DNA of 64,000 bases, taken from contig JAVSML010024007.1 of the NCBI GenBank assembly GCA_038503035.1, positions 496,001-560,000 of the forward strand. The letters run 5' to 3'. Each line of letters opens with the position of its first letter. The stretch's first letter is position 1. A model generated the notes under the pieces. That model was not told the origin of the DNA and searched no databases. It saw only the letters and a program-made list of their open reading frames with translations. This document shows positions 1 to 11,865 of the stretch, piece by piece. A program made the translations under genes and the position numbers. This DNA is from Crocodylus rhombifer (taxonomy: Eukaryota; Chordata; Crocodylia; Crocodylidae).

Positions 1-2090
1 AGTTTAAAGAGGTTTATACTGCATTCAAATGTTGCTAGAGATGAAGCTGAAGGTAGTGGCAGGTGGATAGGAGCCAAATAGGGCTCTTGACACTTAAGGA
101 CACAGGGAAAGTGACTGAGTTTTATCTGGATTATTTCATGCTAAAATTCTTAGCAGTTAAATATTGGTGGTGTTAAAATTATCATCCTTATATATTTCAG
201 TGTATATATTAAATGGAATAGGACAGTTCCTACTTCACTATCAATTGACTCTAGCTATTCAAGAAGGTAACACTGTCATGGTTTATTTTTGGTTCATGTT
301 TTGTGGTTCATGTTCAGTGGCTATACAGCACATAGAAGTCTTGCCCTTTGGACACAGAAAGGATGTTAAAAGTGTATACCTCTTTTTTGTGTTTGTACAT
401 GCATGTCTGAGGAAGATATGAACACATCTACACATTTATATATAAGGAAAACTGTGAGTGCCAAATGTGGTATTGCGTGCCTCCAATATGTGGAGAATAA
501 TTTCTAATGTAAGTGTCTAATATTGTATGGCCCTCTATCACTCCATTTTTTCACATACAGCATACACCTTCCCTCTCTCCCCCACCAAAAAATGAGCTCT
601 GCAAAACTGTGGGGCGTGTATTAAGCAAGAAACCTGATTTTCTGCCCAGGATAGAAGCACCCTTCTTTCCTTCTTGCTCTACAGTGCAATAGCTGTGACA
701 TTACTGTTCAGGTAGTTAAAGGAGTCAGTAGACTTAATGCCTCATTGTTCTTCACTTAAGAGATGTAAAGAATTGTCTCTCCTTGTTAATGGACTTAATG
801 TTCCACCAATCAAGTTACGTTTCCTAGGGCAAATTCACTGTATGCTAGCTCTTCTCCCATTTCATAGCCTTTGGGACTCTTTCACACGTTTCAAAATCAT
901 AGATCCACCCAAGAAGACTTGTCTTCAGCAGCAGCTAGTTAAGCTGGAATAGGAAAGTAAATCAGATGAAGATTAGGCTCTGTCCTTGCTCTCTGAGATA
1001 ATCTTTTAAAATTAATTTTGCCTTCCAAAAATAAAATGCATAATATATTCAGGGGTCTACTGTATGCAAGAAAATATGATCATTGGAAAATTTAACAATT
1101 TTTTCTTTTCTTTGGGTCCCTCTCCCCCACCCCTTTCTTAGCTGGAAAACAAGTACATAAAACCAAAAAGATCATTTCACCATTACAATAAAAAAGATTT
1201 TCTACAGTAATATTTTTGTAGTACCTCCAAGTGTATAAAATGCAGTGTTTCAAAACTGACTGTTTAAAATCTACACAGATCTCAGGCAGCTGAGAACCCT
1301 GACAATCAGTAAATGTTACCTGTACAGTTGCCACACTGTTCTCTACTGGGTATGAAGTCAATCTTCTCACCCAAATCTCAACTGCAAGATGCAATGTGTG
1401 ACAAGGTCCAAAGATGAAAGACAAAATGTTTCACACCAGAAAAGTACAATATTATGGAATTCAGTCAATACTGTTACCTAAGAGAGCAATCCCCCAGTAT
1501 TGTCTTAGTTAGAAGGAGCTACCCTATCACTTTAGGCATAGAACTCCAAATAAAATATTGTCCTGCCTACTTAATCTTTAATAGTAATTGAAATACAGTG
1601 CTGTAGTTCATGAATGGGGATTGGCAAGGATGTTTGTAGCAGCTTGCATCCTGCCTACTCAAATTATACTTGGCTCTAGCAGTGCTATTAATCAGTTGCT
1701 TTCAAAATCCCCCAAATTGACTTAATTTACACAAGTATGGCATGGGAAATATAAATTTTACTAGCTAGTAACGCATACAAAACCTGCAGTGTAAATGGAG
1801 GTCAGGAAAGTTCTGCCACCTAGAACCTATTACTCACTCTGTCATATATTTATGGTTGCAAACACAAGAAAAACACAAATATGAATCTTTAACAGAAATA
1901 ATATTTTCCTAAGATATATCTCCTAAGATTTAAGGGCTCCAGGAGTACTTCAATGCACAAGATATCTAATACTATCTGTAAAGGATGACAGTTTTACTGT
2001 GAGCACATTTTAAAGATATAATGAGAGTACCTACCAGCAAATAACACTTTTCAGTCAGTTATTACTTTATAGAAATCCTACCCTTAATTA
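1..2090. other. Unique AT-rich sequence, nothing recognised
   Basis: No frame in this stretch resembles a known protein or an element I recognise. The longest minus-strand frame (110 codons near 1.1-1.4 kb) has no domain-like composition and no splice-site context, so I treat it as chance. Confidence 0.6.
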
Positions 2091-2099
2091 TCCAACTCT

Positions 2100-3480
2100 G
2101 GCACCCTTACTGAAGAGCTAGCAGGATGAACAGAATTCATCCTAAAATCACTCATCACTCAAAGAGCAAGTTTTCTATAAGATCCAAAATACTTCCTCAG
2201 CAATAGGTAGAACATCAACCACTTCCCTAGAAAGTTATACTTGCAACCATGAGTGTCGCCAGTCTGTACCCTAACATCCCACACCACAGAGGCATAGCAG
2301 TCTGCTTAACATGCCCACAAGAATATTGACTAAAATTAAATTTGCAAAAAACACATACTGCAAATCATCCAATCCATCTTCACTTGTAGCAACTTCATTT
2401 CCAATAACTGACACTTCCCCTGAGTCATGGGGCCAATAATGGGTACAAAGAAGACCCCCCATTATGCCAATTTCTTCATAACCTATCTGGATTTGCTTAT
2501 TGTCTTCACCACAGGTTCAACAAATATCACCCCTTGATCAGATTCCCTCTGGATTATTCCTACAGTAGCATCAACTTTCTACATACCACAATCTACATTT
2601 GGGATGGCACCCTATAAAGCACTGTGTATAAAATCCATGGACCATCATACTTCATCCACAGTCAGCAATCATCCAAACAACACCAAAAAAGCAGTAATCT
2701 AAAGTCAGGTCCTCAGATACCACCTCATATGTTCTGAAGAGAATACTTACCTTGCCCATTTAAAATCTGTCTTTATACAACAAGGATGCTCCAGCAGATA
2801 AAGATCCATATCTTTGAGCAACCCATATACCCTGCAGTAACCCGGTATACAACAAACCTACAAAAATCCATGGATCCTACAGGTGTATCTCAACCAGCAC
2901 AACAAATGTCCTCATGGAAACTATGCTGGTAAAGCTACAAAAGTATGCACCAGAATGAAATATCACAGGAGAAATGGATTAAGGACATAGAAACAAAAAC
3001 ACAGGTACTTTTCACAGAAAAATCACATACTTTCTAACCTCACTGTCATTGTATTCAAGCCGAATTTATAAAACTTCTTTGAAAGAGGTGCCTGGGAACA
3101 AAAACTTATAAGCTGGCTGGATACTAACAACCAAGGAATAAACACAGACACTGATTTTATGGCCCATTGCAAGCTACCTGATTTTTGCTAAGTTCATTCT
3201 ACAGTTAATGATCCTCTCCCCATTTCAGTAGTCTTGATGTGCAGGCTAATTGAGCTCTCCTTTCTTCTGTAATTTCTTTATCTGTTAGCTATTCCTGGGA
3301 AGGTCTCTTTTTTAATATCATAGGCCCGTTTTTAATCCTAGCTGTACCTGCATGTTTCTCAGACTTGAAAAATAACGTACTGCATTCAAAAGCTTGTCTG
3401 AGTCTATCCCAACCATGCACTTGGTCTAATAAAAGGTATCATCCACAAAAATCTTTTCCAACCCCTAATGAGATATTTTT
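2100..3480 (+). mobile_element. Penelope-like retroelement relic (RT plus GIY-YIG)
   Basis: A decayed Penelope-like element is readable in scattered frames. In order it shows an RT segment reading SLYPNIPHHRGI near 2252-2290 (family form SLYTNIPHxEGI), a segment reading HPLIRFPLDYS then SINFLHTTIYIWDGTL near 2529-2610, and a GIY-YIG-like segment near 2883-2970 with KCPHGNYAGK and RMKYHRRN. The 3' end carries the phrase AAGCTTGTCTGAG, then CCCAACCATGCACTTGGTCT and AATAAAAGGTATC near 3389-3444, and the same type of 3' end is seen at 52165-52260 on the other strand. The central YxDD part of the RT is not visible and looks deleted. Stops and frameshifts make it inert. The left boundary is approximate. 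Confidence 0.75.
2165..2990 (+). pseudogene. Penelope-type reverse transcriptase/GIY-YIG endonuclease relic
   Basis: This is the coding remnant of the Penelope-like element. In the family, one protein carries a telomerase-related RT followed by a C-terminal GIY-YIG nuclease that nicks the target for priming. Here RT motifs A-adjacent (LYPNIPH) and distal (SINFLHTTIYI) survive, and about 300 bases later the nuclease core with KCPxGNYxGKxTK and RxxYHRR is readable. In the family the nuclease motif is usually GNYVGETxxxLRxRMxxHR, so the conserved E after G is K here. Several in-frame stops separate the blocks. No start codon is assignable. Confidence rests on motif order rather than on one long match. 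Confidence 0.7.
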
Positions 3481-3540
3481 TGTTCTCAATTCAGCAAGAC
3501 AATAGAGTATTTTTAAAAGTCTTTAGCGCAAAACATGTGC

Positions 3541-3800
3541 TTCAGGTGGTGGTGGTGGGGGCGGCGGAGCTTTAATTACAGTGGCCCTTAGCATCACGTA
3601 TATTCAGTGTCCTGCACTTCAAAATGGTGGTGGGGGAGCTTTAACTAAAGCTTGTTCATCAAGCTTTAGTTAAAACACTCCCACCGCCATTTTGAAATTC
3701 AGGGATTCTGAATACACTTGACGCAGTGGCTGCTGGAGTGTGCTAATTAATACGCTCCAGCAGACTCACAGCAGATTCAATTAATCAAGTCTACTCTGAC
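3541..3800. mobile_element. Foldback (palindromic) MITE-like element
   Basis: Two arms, 3601-3654 and 3660-3714, are inverted copies at about 85% identity around a 5-base centre (TTCAT). Each contains an AAAATGG(T/C)GGTGGG block and ends in a TTAACTAAAGCTTG tip. The similarity appears to extend outward to about 3576 and 3740. A second short palindrome, 3731-3762 (TGCTGGAG...CGCTCCAGCA), sits beside the right arm. There is no coding sequence. The structure fits a non-autonomous foldback DNA transposon. Confidence 0.6.
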
Positions 3801-5515
3801 ACATCCTAATTAGCACACACAGAAGCAGAGCTCTGCCATATGTATAGGTCCCATTAAGTCCATGAATAGTCCCATTTAACTCAGTGGAAGTACTCTCTGT
3901 ATTGCTCATCACTCAGAGCCAAGGAACCTGACACCTCTCTGTCTCATTTAGCATCTGAACTTTAACTGATCAGCATGAAACTCCACACAGCAAATCAGCC
4001 ACTTCCAGTTGACATATTGGATCAAACTGGCAGAACAGACCTCTTGGATTCCTTTAGGAAAGGTCTTATAGCGTCCTTTTGTGGTGAGGTTTGATCATAG
4101 TCACTTCCAGATCAGTAGGCATTTGCAAATGCTTGAATACTGCTACCAGACCAGAAAGGAACTTGACATGCCACACTTAATATCCTCCACTGCCTTCTTT
4201 TCATGTGTATGCTCTTTTCCATTTCTACTCCTGTACTATTTCCTTCCTGTCACTTCTGTCTTTCTGGACTTTTGATCCTGAGACCAACTATACTATATTG
4301 TACTAGTATGACAGACTGTGATAGCTCATCCAGCAGTGGGCAGTTTAAGAACAATAGGTGAAAAGAATGATCAAATCAGACAGATGCCATACTAGACTGG
4401 GGAAATGAGTCACATCTAGAACAAGAGTTACTGTGGCCAAAGTACCAGCCCAGAACCCTGGTCTGTGGCAGCTCCCTTCCCTTGTACCCTGATATTTGGC
4501 AACCAAATCTGAATAATCACCACACCTTTTATTATCCTGTATCCCCAGCTCCTGTGGCTGACATTTCATTAAAAGCAGAAAAAGTATTTACCATTGTCAA
4601 AGCAACCATTCTTTTCTTTCCCACCAAGAAAGCTTGCTTGAAAGAACAAAAGACTGAAAGTGATACCCTGTATCTAAAGAAAATAGACCTGAATAGGACT
4701 TTTATTAACCCCATATTTTATTTACAGGGTCTTTTATTTTTTGTATTTCATTCTTTTTAACATGTTATGAAGCATTCACATCATGAGTTTTGTCATGGGA
4801 CTAAACAGCTAAGGTCTGCACTTGGCACCCTGAACTTTTCTTACCTGTTCAGTGTTGCTTACTGACAGATCATACTAACATCTTTGACTCATTTCCTGTT
4901 TATTCCATCAAGATTAACAACCTTTATATACCCGGCTGAGTTAACTGAAGTCTTAAGTCTGAATAAGTCCAGCTGCCTATACTGAGGCTTAACACATTGC
5001 TTAAAATTAAACTTATACTTGTTGCTTTATAAGTATCAATTATGTTGACTTCAAATGAATAAGCAGTGCAGAGATTTTAAAAAATCCATCATCTATGTAC
5101 GTATACAATTGCCATTATAAAGGGAGAGAAACAGAAAAAAACAATTAAAGTTAACACCACATACCGAGCAACAATTACAGTAGGAGCATATGTATAGTAC
5201 CAAAGAATCTGATTGTACATCAAGTACGCATAGTATTTTCAAACAAAACTGTACTTAATACAGAAGTGGATTTCTAATTCTGCAATATCTTTAAATATAA
5301 AGCTACACAAAAGGTCTTTTCTCAGGAAAACTGACATCTGTAGTTTACTCATTTATCATAAATGAAATTTTTATGAACCTAAAAAAAAGAGAGTGATTCA
5401 GTGCTGAAGGGCCATAAATAAATAAATAAAACACAACAAACAAACAAACCTAACCCTCAAAACCCCCTTCCCAGCACAGCAGGTATGTATACATGAGAAA
5501 CTATTGCACAGTCAT
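3801..5515. other. Unique sequence, nothing recognised
   Basis: AT-rich, with a short simple repeat of AAAT and CAAA units near 5416-5450. Frames of 60-92 codons occur on both strands around 4.3-4.8 kb but overlap one another and look like chance. Confidence 0.5.
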
Positions 5516-5518
5516 TAC

Positions 5519-5566
5519 TGCACATTTATTTAGCATTTGTTCTATCAAGTACTAAATAAATGTGCA
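5519..5566. repeat. Perfect 15-bp hairpin
   Basis: TGCACATTTATTTAG at 5519-5533 is the exact reverse complement of CTAAATAAATGTGCA at 5552-5566, with an 18-base loop. It lies just upstream of a CAGTAGC-type MITE and may be part of the same or a neighbouring non-autonomous element. Confidence 0.7.
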
Positions 5567-5577
5567 GGCAAACTTCT

Positions 5578-5715
5578 TTTAAGTGGTGCTAATGTGCAGT
5601 AGCCTAATAATATTGTGTAGTAGTGTATTAGTGCTGTCCATGCTGTGATGAGCTACTTCGCAGTATTGTTTGGGTACTGTGTAGTCAGCATCTCGTGTAG
5701 ACACGTCTAGCATAT
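5578..5715. mobile_element. MITE of the CAGTAGC family, copy 1
   Basis: This AT-rich segment contains repeated CAGTAGC / GCTACTTCGCAGTA-like units and ends in CATCTCGTGTAGACACGTCTAG, the type of terminus (GTAGATGT/ACATCTAC) also seen at 14061-14280 and 17188. It has no coding capacity. It is assigned as a non-autonomous DNA transposon by comparison with the copies in this window only. Confidence 0.5.
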
Positions 5716-6097
5716 ATAAACACCTGCTCAAAAAGTCAATTACTCTGATGTCCTTCCAGACAATATGCAAAGAGCGAGAATTACTGCAAACAAAAGGAAA
5801 TAACACATCTATTTGGGAAGTACAGGATACCAGACTACATGTCCATTCTGGTCTCCCTAAAAAAAGGTTTACTGCTAAATTAAAGTAAATGTAACTGAGA
5901 TCAGACTTTACTTAAACATATATGGATTTCCATCTAACTAACTTTGGAGAGAGAGGCAGCGAGCTGCTGGGAAGAGATGGCCTCCACCTCTCTCCCCTGG
6001 GGAGGAGGCTCTTCTCAGCCAGGCTGGCTGACCTGCTCCACTGGGCTTTAAACTAAGCCCGCTGGGGGATGGGGGGACTACTGCCCCTGCTGGCCTG

Positions 6098-7516
6098 ATG
6101 AATGGCCCTTGCAAAGCCAGCGGACCAAGGCACTTAAGGGGGCAATTAAGGGAGCCCACCCCTGCCCCAGCCCCAGCCCTGGCACAATCTGTGGGCAAGG
6201 CAAGAGCCCCCAAGGGCACACTTGCCTGCCTGTACACTAATGCCAGGAGCCTGGGCAACAAGCAGGATGACCTCATCCTCCTGCTCAGTGCAAAGAAATA
6301 TGATGTCATTGGGAAAACAGAGACCTGGTGGGACTCCACCCATGACTGGACCATGGGGATAGAGGGCTATACCCTATACAGGAGGGATCGTGTTGACAAA
6401 AGGGGCGGGGCTGTAGCTCTCTATGTGAAGGAAAGCTACATGTCCCTGCAAGCTGATGTTGGCGACTGGCATGGACAGCTAGAGACCCTCTGGGTAAAAA
6501 TTCGTGGGGAATTCGGCACAGGGGACACAACGGTGGGAGTCTACTACAGACCTCCCACTCAAAGTCCCGAGCTTGACCAGGAGATTGCCCGGGAACTGAC
6601 TGAGGCCGCTTGCTCCAGGACCTTGGTTGTCATGGGTGACTTCAATTACCAGGACATCTCATGGGAAGATCACTCAGCTAAATATGAGCGGGTGCAAAGC
6701 TTTCTCTCGTGCGTGGATGACCTCTACCTGACTCAAGAAGTCTATGGGCCAACGGGAGGCAAAGCGCTGCTTGACCTGGTACTGGCTATGGGGGACGACC
6801 TAATAGGTGACCTAGTGATTGATGGGAAGTTGGGTGACAGCAACCATGAGCTGATCACCTTCACCATCCGCCGTAATGCTGGCAAGTCAGTCAGCAACAC
6901 AGAAGTCCTTGACTTCAGAAAAGCCAACTTTGACAAGCTCAAGAGGATAGTCGGTCAGGCCCTCAGGGACCATGACCCCAGGGAGATGGGAGTTCAAGAA
7001 GAGTGGTTGCTTCTCAAGGAAGCGATCCTCAGTGCACAAGCTAAATCTATTCCAACACGGACAAAAGGCAACAAGAAGGCACAGCAGCCCCCCTGGCTCT
7101 CCAGAGACCTAGCGGACCTACTGTGGCTAAAAAGGAAAGCCTACAAAGGATGGAGGATGGGATTCACCTCCAAGGAGGATTACTCCGCGCTGGTCCGGTC
7201 CTGCAGGGAGCAAACCAGGAAAGCCAAGGCTGCAACTGAACTCCAACTAGCTTCAGGCATGAAGGACAACAAAAAGTCCTTTTTCAGATATGTGGGGAGC
7301 CGGAAGAAAAGCAAGGGCAATGTTGGAACACTGCTAAACCAGATGGGGCAACTGACAACTGACGCCCAGGAAAAAGCCAACCTATTAAATAGGTACTTTG
7401 TGTCAGTCTTTCATCAGTCACACAGGATGCCCATGCCTGCTATGGGACAGGGAAATCTGGGTGAGAGGAATCCCCTACCCTCCATCAATGCTGACCTCGT
7501 GAAAGGAACACCTTGA
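6098..7516 (+). pseudogene. CR1-A ORF2, endonuclease part
   Basis: This 472-codon frame is the N-terminal half of CR1 ORF2, an APE-type endonuclease that nicks target DNA. Motifs seen are TNARSLGNK (about residues 47-55), TETWWDS (74-80), RRDR (95-98), MGDFNY (179-184) and the last catalytic block at 248-250. That block reads SNH, where the family has SDH, so the catalytic Asp is Asn (codon 6842-6844). After about residue 260 comes the linker to the RT. The frame runs off course at about 7502-7504, where one extra A is present relative to the homologous site near 31380 on the minus strand. The ATG at 6098 is the first in frame after the CR1 leader. Confidence 0.9.
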
Positions 7517-8987
7517 GAAGCTGGATACCTTCAAGTCAGCCGGCCCTGACAACCTGCACCCCAGGATACTCAAGGAGCTGGCGAGCATCATAGCCCAGCC
7601 CCTGGCATGGATCTTTGAAAACTCCTGGTGCTCTGGTGTAGTGCCCGAAGACTGGAAGAAGGCCAATGTGGTGCCGATCTTCAAGAAAGGGAGGAGAGTG
7701 AATCTGGCTAACTACAGGCCCATTAGCCTGACTTCTATCCTGGGGAAGATCTTAGAAAAGTTTATTAAGGAGGCCATCCTTGAGGGACTGGCCCAGGCTA
7801 ACATTCTAAGGGACAGCCAGCATGGGTTTGTTGCGGGTAGGTCTTGTTTGACCAATCTTATTTCCTTCTATGACCAGGTGACCTATCACCTGGACGAGGG
7901 AGAAGAGATTGATGTCATATATCTTGACTTCAAAAAAGCCTTTGATCTGGTATCCCACGGTCACCTCTTGGCCAAACTGGCCAGTTGTGGCCTTGGCTCC
8001 ACCACGATCTGCTGGCTGGGAAATTGGCTTCATGGTCAGATCCAGAGGGTTGTGATTGATGGCAGTCACTCATCATGGTGCCCTGTGACCAGTGGGGCCC
8101 CTCAAGGCTCTGTCCTGGGACCCATACTGTTCAACATCTTCATTAACGATGTGGACATTGGAGTCAGGAGTGGACTGGCCAAGTTCGCCGATGACACCAA
8201 ACTTTGGGGCAAAGCATCCATGCCAGAATATAGGTGGGTGATCCAGGCTGACCTGGACAAGCTCAGAAAATGGGCAGAAGAGAACCTGATGGTGTTTAAC
8301 ACCGAAAAATGCAAGGTTCTCCACCTTGGGAGGAAAAACCTGCAGCACCCTTATAGGCTCAGCAGTGCTACGTTGGTTAGCGCTACAGAAGAAAAAGACT
8401 TGGGGGTCATCATTGACCACAAGATGAACATGAGCCTCCAACGCGATGCTGCGGCTAGTAAAGCGACCAAAATGCTGGCTTGCATCCATAGATGCTTCTC
8501 GAGCAAATCCCGGGACATCATTCTCCCCTTGTACTCGGCCTTGGTGAGGCCACAGCTGGAGTACTGCGTTCAGTTTTGGTCTCCACAATTCAAAAAGGAT
8601 GTGGAGAAGCTTGAGAGAGTCCAGAGGAGAGCCACGCGCATGATCAGAGGTCAGGAAAACAGATCTTACGATGACAGGTTGGGAGCCATGGGACTCTTTA
8701 GCCTGGAAAAGTGCAGGCTCAGGGGTGACCTGAAGTCCACCTATAAGTTTATCAGGGGTGACCACCAGGATCTGGGGGAACGTCTGTTCACCAGAGCACC
8801 CCGAGGGATGACGAGGTCGAACGGTCACAAACTCCTGCAAGACCGTTTCAGTCTGGACGTAAGGAAGAATTTCTTTACTGTCCGAGCCCCCAAGATCTGG
8901 AACAGTCTGCCAGCAGAGGTGGTTCAAGCACCTACATTGAACACCTTCAAGATTAATTTGGATGCTTATCTTGCTGGGATCCTATGA
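7505..8987 (+). pseudogene. CR1-A ORF2, reverse transcriptase part
   Basis: This is a continuation of ORF2 after the single-base insertion near 7503. An unbroken frame with an ATG starts at 7641, but homology begins at about 7505 ([19 protein letters not shown]). RT motifs seen are [16 protein letters not shown], the [12 protein letters not shown] block, [18 protein letters not shown] and the catalytic FADD at 8184-8195. The C-terminal region carries the CR1-typical RMIRGQENRSYDDRL and ends in LDAYLAGIL. The RT itself looks undamaged. The element is dead through the frameshift and the endonuclease substitution. Confidence 0.92.
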
Positions 8988-9126
8988 CCCCAGCTGACTT
9001 CCTGCCCATTGGGCAGGGGGCTGGACTCGATGATCTCCCGAGGTCCCTTCCAGCCCTAATGTCTATGAAATCTATGAAATAATGCTTATATGAAACCTTA
9101 ACAACTTTCTCTCATTATTCAGGTAA

Positions 9127-10243
9127 CACAGGCTAAGTATAGACATTCAAAAAGCCCCTGGCAGAAGCACTCTATCATGTTTTACTTCAAGTACTTTGAG
9201 TGCAAGCAAACTGGTTGCTGTTGGGTGTGGGGGGTAGAGCCTTCCCACTTTAGCCACTGTGGGTGTTCCCATATGCCTCCCAGGAGACTGCTAGAGTGTC
9301 CCCTCTCCCCTGCCCTGCCCCTGCCAGCTGACAAATGCCAACAGTGATGTTGAGGGTGGGGAGGCAGGGAGTAGGGAAGACATCCCATAGCCCTTCCCCT
9401 GCAGCCTTCTCAAGATGATGCCTGGCCAGGGCTGCCACAGAGGGGTGAGATCCTAGATCCCTCTCCCTGCAGGCCCCAGCCCTCGGCTGCAGAGCAGCAC
9501 AGTGTGGCATGGCAGGGGCAGAGGCAGCTTCATGGATGGAGACTCTGCATCCTTCTCCCTGCAGCCCCCCTCCATGGCCAGGCAGTGGGGACTCTGGAGC
9601 ACTTCATCCAGAGCCCTTCCCTTGTAGCCTTCCTCACTCGGGTTACACTGCAGTGCAGCCCAGCAGGAGCTGTTGCAGGGGTGGGAAGAGACCCTGAATC
9701 TCTCTCTCTCTCTCCCGGGTTGTCCTGCATTGTAGTCTGGCCCAGCAGGGGCAGCTTTGGGGAGAGGGGACCCCTGCAGCCCCACAGCTGGGCTGCAGCA
9801 TGCTGTGGGGCTAGGGTAGCTGCAGGGACAGAAACCCCACCCCTTTCTCCCAGGGCAGAACCCTTCCCCACCAGGCTGCACACTGGGCTGGGAACCAAGG
9901 CTGTCACTGACTAGGGTCAATGATAGCTGAGGAGGTGAGGCCAGCCCAGCACTCAGGCTGAGCAGAGATTTCTGCCCAAGACTAGGCGTGCAATGCTGCC
10001 TCAGTTGGTGGCAATCATATTCCAAGTTAACTGTCAATGGGATCTGGTACAGGCATACAATAATGCAATCCCACAGAAAGCACTTTGCTTTAGTACACAT
10101 CCCTCAAGGGTTAACTTAGAGTACAATCTGCCATTTTTAAAGTGCTCTAAGATCTGTAAGTGTCTGTACAGTTATGGCTTTACAGCACTTTCTGCATGCT
10201 TAGCATACAATATGAGTAAAGTCTGAACATAGCCCAAGTGCCT
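9127..10243. mobile_element. DNA transposon-like element with GC-rich core
   Basis: The left end reads CACAGGCTAAGTATAGACATTC. The reverse complement of the right end reads CACTTGGGCTATGTTCAGAC, which makes an imperfect terminal inverted repeat. The last 200 bp (10040-10243) is similar to 60545-60745, which supports a dispersed family. The core (about 9340-9900) is GC-rich and built from degenerate units of roughly 60-100 bp with CCCTGCAGCC. Overlapping frames on both strands are low-complexity by-products of this composition, not genes. Confidence 0.5.
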
Positions 10244-10740
10244 CCATATTTGACTGTCAGTTTACCAAAGAAAAATAATATGATTGTATGTAAATACCCC
10301 CTGTGCTGTTGGCACTATCGCCAGTCTTTGCACAAGAGAGGTTCAGGACTGGAATAGCAGAAGTGTGAAAGGTCAGTACAGGTCAGCTGTGTAACCTGCC
10401 TGGTGTATATAATAGCTGACTTTATCTAATTGCCTTAGCCATTAGCCCCTCATAGTACTGGTTGAAAAAAAACAAAACACATTGTATAACAGAACTGTAC
10501 CACAGAAGACCTCTAGGCACCCATGGAGGAAAAAATAGAGTTCTAACTTTTTGGAACTCTTATGCCTCCCTGTTTGCAGCAAAACCCCCAGGTTTTTGTT
10601 CTTCTTTTTTTTAAACTTAAAAATACATTCCCTCCCCTTCCCCAACCATTTGTGACTCTTTCTCTGCCCCCTCTATCCCTTATAAGTAGTTATAAGTAGT
10701 CATAGGTGAGCTAAGCTAAGTTTTTATACTCCCTTATAGT
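10244..10740. other. Unique sequence, nothing recognised
   Basis: AT-rich. It has small local duplications, such as TTATAAGTAG repeated near 10680-10700. Confidence 0.5.
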
Positions 10741-11556
10741 AACAAGCCCCTTTTATAATGTAAATAGTGTTCTGTTATGTTTGTATTGATTTTTACTGTT
10801 TTATATTGAATTTATATGGTTTAGGTCTGTGTCTGTAAAGTAATGTCAAGTAATGTCAAGTTTCCATTTTGTATGTCAAGCCTCCTTCTTGTGTCCCTTG
10901 CCCAGGTATAACCTATTGTGTAACTGTGACTCACTTCTAACCAGTCTCATGTAAATTGGTTTCTGAATGAATGGGAATGAATGAGGGTGCTTGAGGAATA
11001 ATGGTAGCAGGCCTCTACTGAAGGATCAGTTAGGACTGGACCATCAACTCAATTACCTGATTATTGCCTTGCATTGAATCACCCAGGAACCACAGACCTC
11101 ACCCAGCAACAGAGTCAAAACCCAGCATTTGAAAGATAAAGAACCCAACATCTGGAAGACAAAGACCCTAAAGAAACCAGCAACCCCACCATTGTATCTC
11201 CACAGACAGTGAAGACAGCTGGATCTGCACGTATGCATCTGAGCAGGACTGGCCTGGACGTGTCCTTCCTATAGGAGACACAGGTAGCCCTCTCCTATAA
11301 GAGGGTAGTAGTGTGTGACCTCTTTGGGATGCCCTCTCTATCTGGACCAGCACTATGCCAAACTACCTATCCACTGAGAGACTCTGCCAGCGACTCCCCT
11401 CTGGACATCTTGCTAGAGAAGACCTTGACTGGCCATCGAGGATAAACTCTCAGCCTGGGATAGGTAGCTATCTCCCACCTTCTTCCCCCAAGAATTCTGT
11501 CTCTACATGCCCGCACCTCATATTCCTCCATTAAGCCTTTCCTCTCCTGCTACCTC

Positions 11557-11617
11557 TGTGTGTGTGTGTGTGTGTGTCTGTGTGTGAGAGAGAGAGGGAG
11601 AGAGAGAGAGAGAGAGT
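11557..11617. repeat. Microsatellite (TG)n-(GA)n
   Basis: About ten TG units followed by GA-rich units with one GGGA interruption. Purine-pyrimidine tract. Confidence 0.95.
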
Positions 11618-11865
11618 GTTTGTGCATGCGTGTGAGAACCAATAACTTCGTGGGCCTGTGTAGTGTGTTGCCTGTTTAATAAAACTGCTATTTTGGAACC
11701 CTGAGTTGGGTTTTTGTCTTACTGACCTCCTGGCCCTGCTCCAATCTCTGCCTCTCCGCACCTCTGACCTTGGTTCTGTCTCTGTCTCTCTCTCTGCCAT
11801 CTTGGCTCCCTCTCTGCCACATCCCAAACCCCATCTTTACCCCCTCATTTGCACCCCAGCACCAG

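Larger units (their letters stand above)
5940..9078 (+). mobile_element. CR1 LINE, family A, nearly complete copy
   Basis: A chicken-repeat-1 type LINE. It starts near 5940 with the CR1 5' leader (GGGCTTTAAACTAAGCCCGC at 6043-6062), continues with endonuclease and reverse transcriptase coding sequence, and ends with a short 3' UTR and two copies of TCTATGAAA (9060-9078). There is no poly-A tail, as expected for CR1. No ORF1 is present, so it is 5' truncated or began at an internal leader. No clear target-site duplication is seen. The closest relatives in this window are 29812-31870 and the split copy 37291-47188. Confidence 0.93.

Noticed and set aside
1092..1424. 110-codon minus-strand frame as a possible gene
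   Set aside because: No recognisable domain, no start context, no neighbouring exon signals. Expected by chance in 64 kb.
8073..8927. 284-codon minus-strand frame
   Set aside because: Antisense shadow of the CR1-A RT. Conservation between copies reflects the sense strand.
9453..10100. 215-codon minus-strand frame in the GC-rich block
   Set aside because: It overlaps frames of similar length on the other strand, has low-complexity composition and lies in degenerate tandem repeats of a transposon-like element.
11531..11827. 98-codon frame with Ser-Leu and His-Thr repeats
   Set aside because: Translation of a microsatellite, not a protein.
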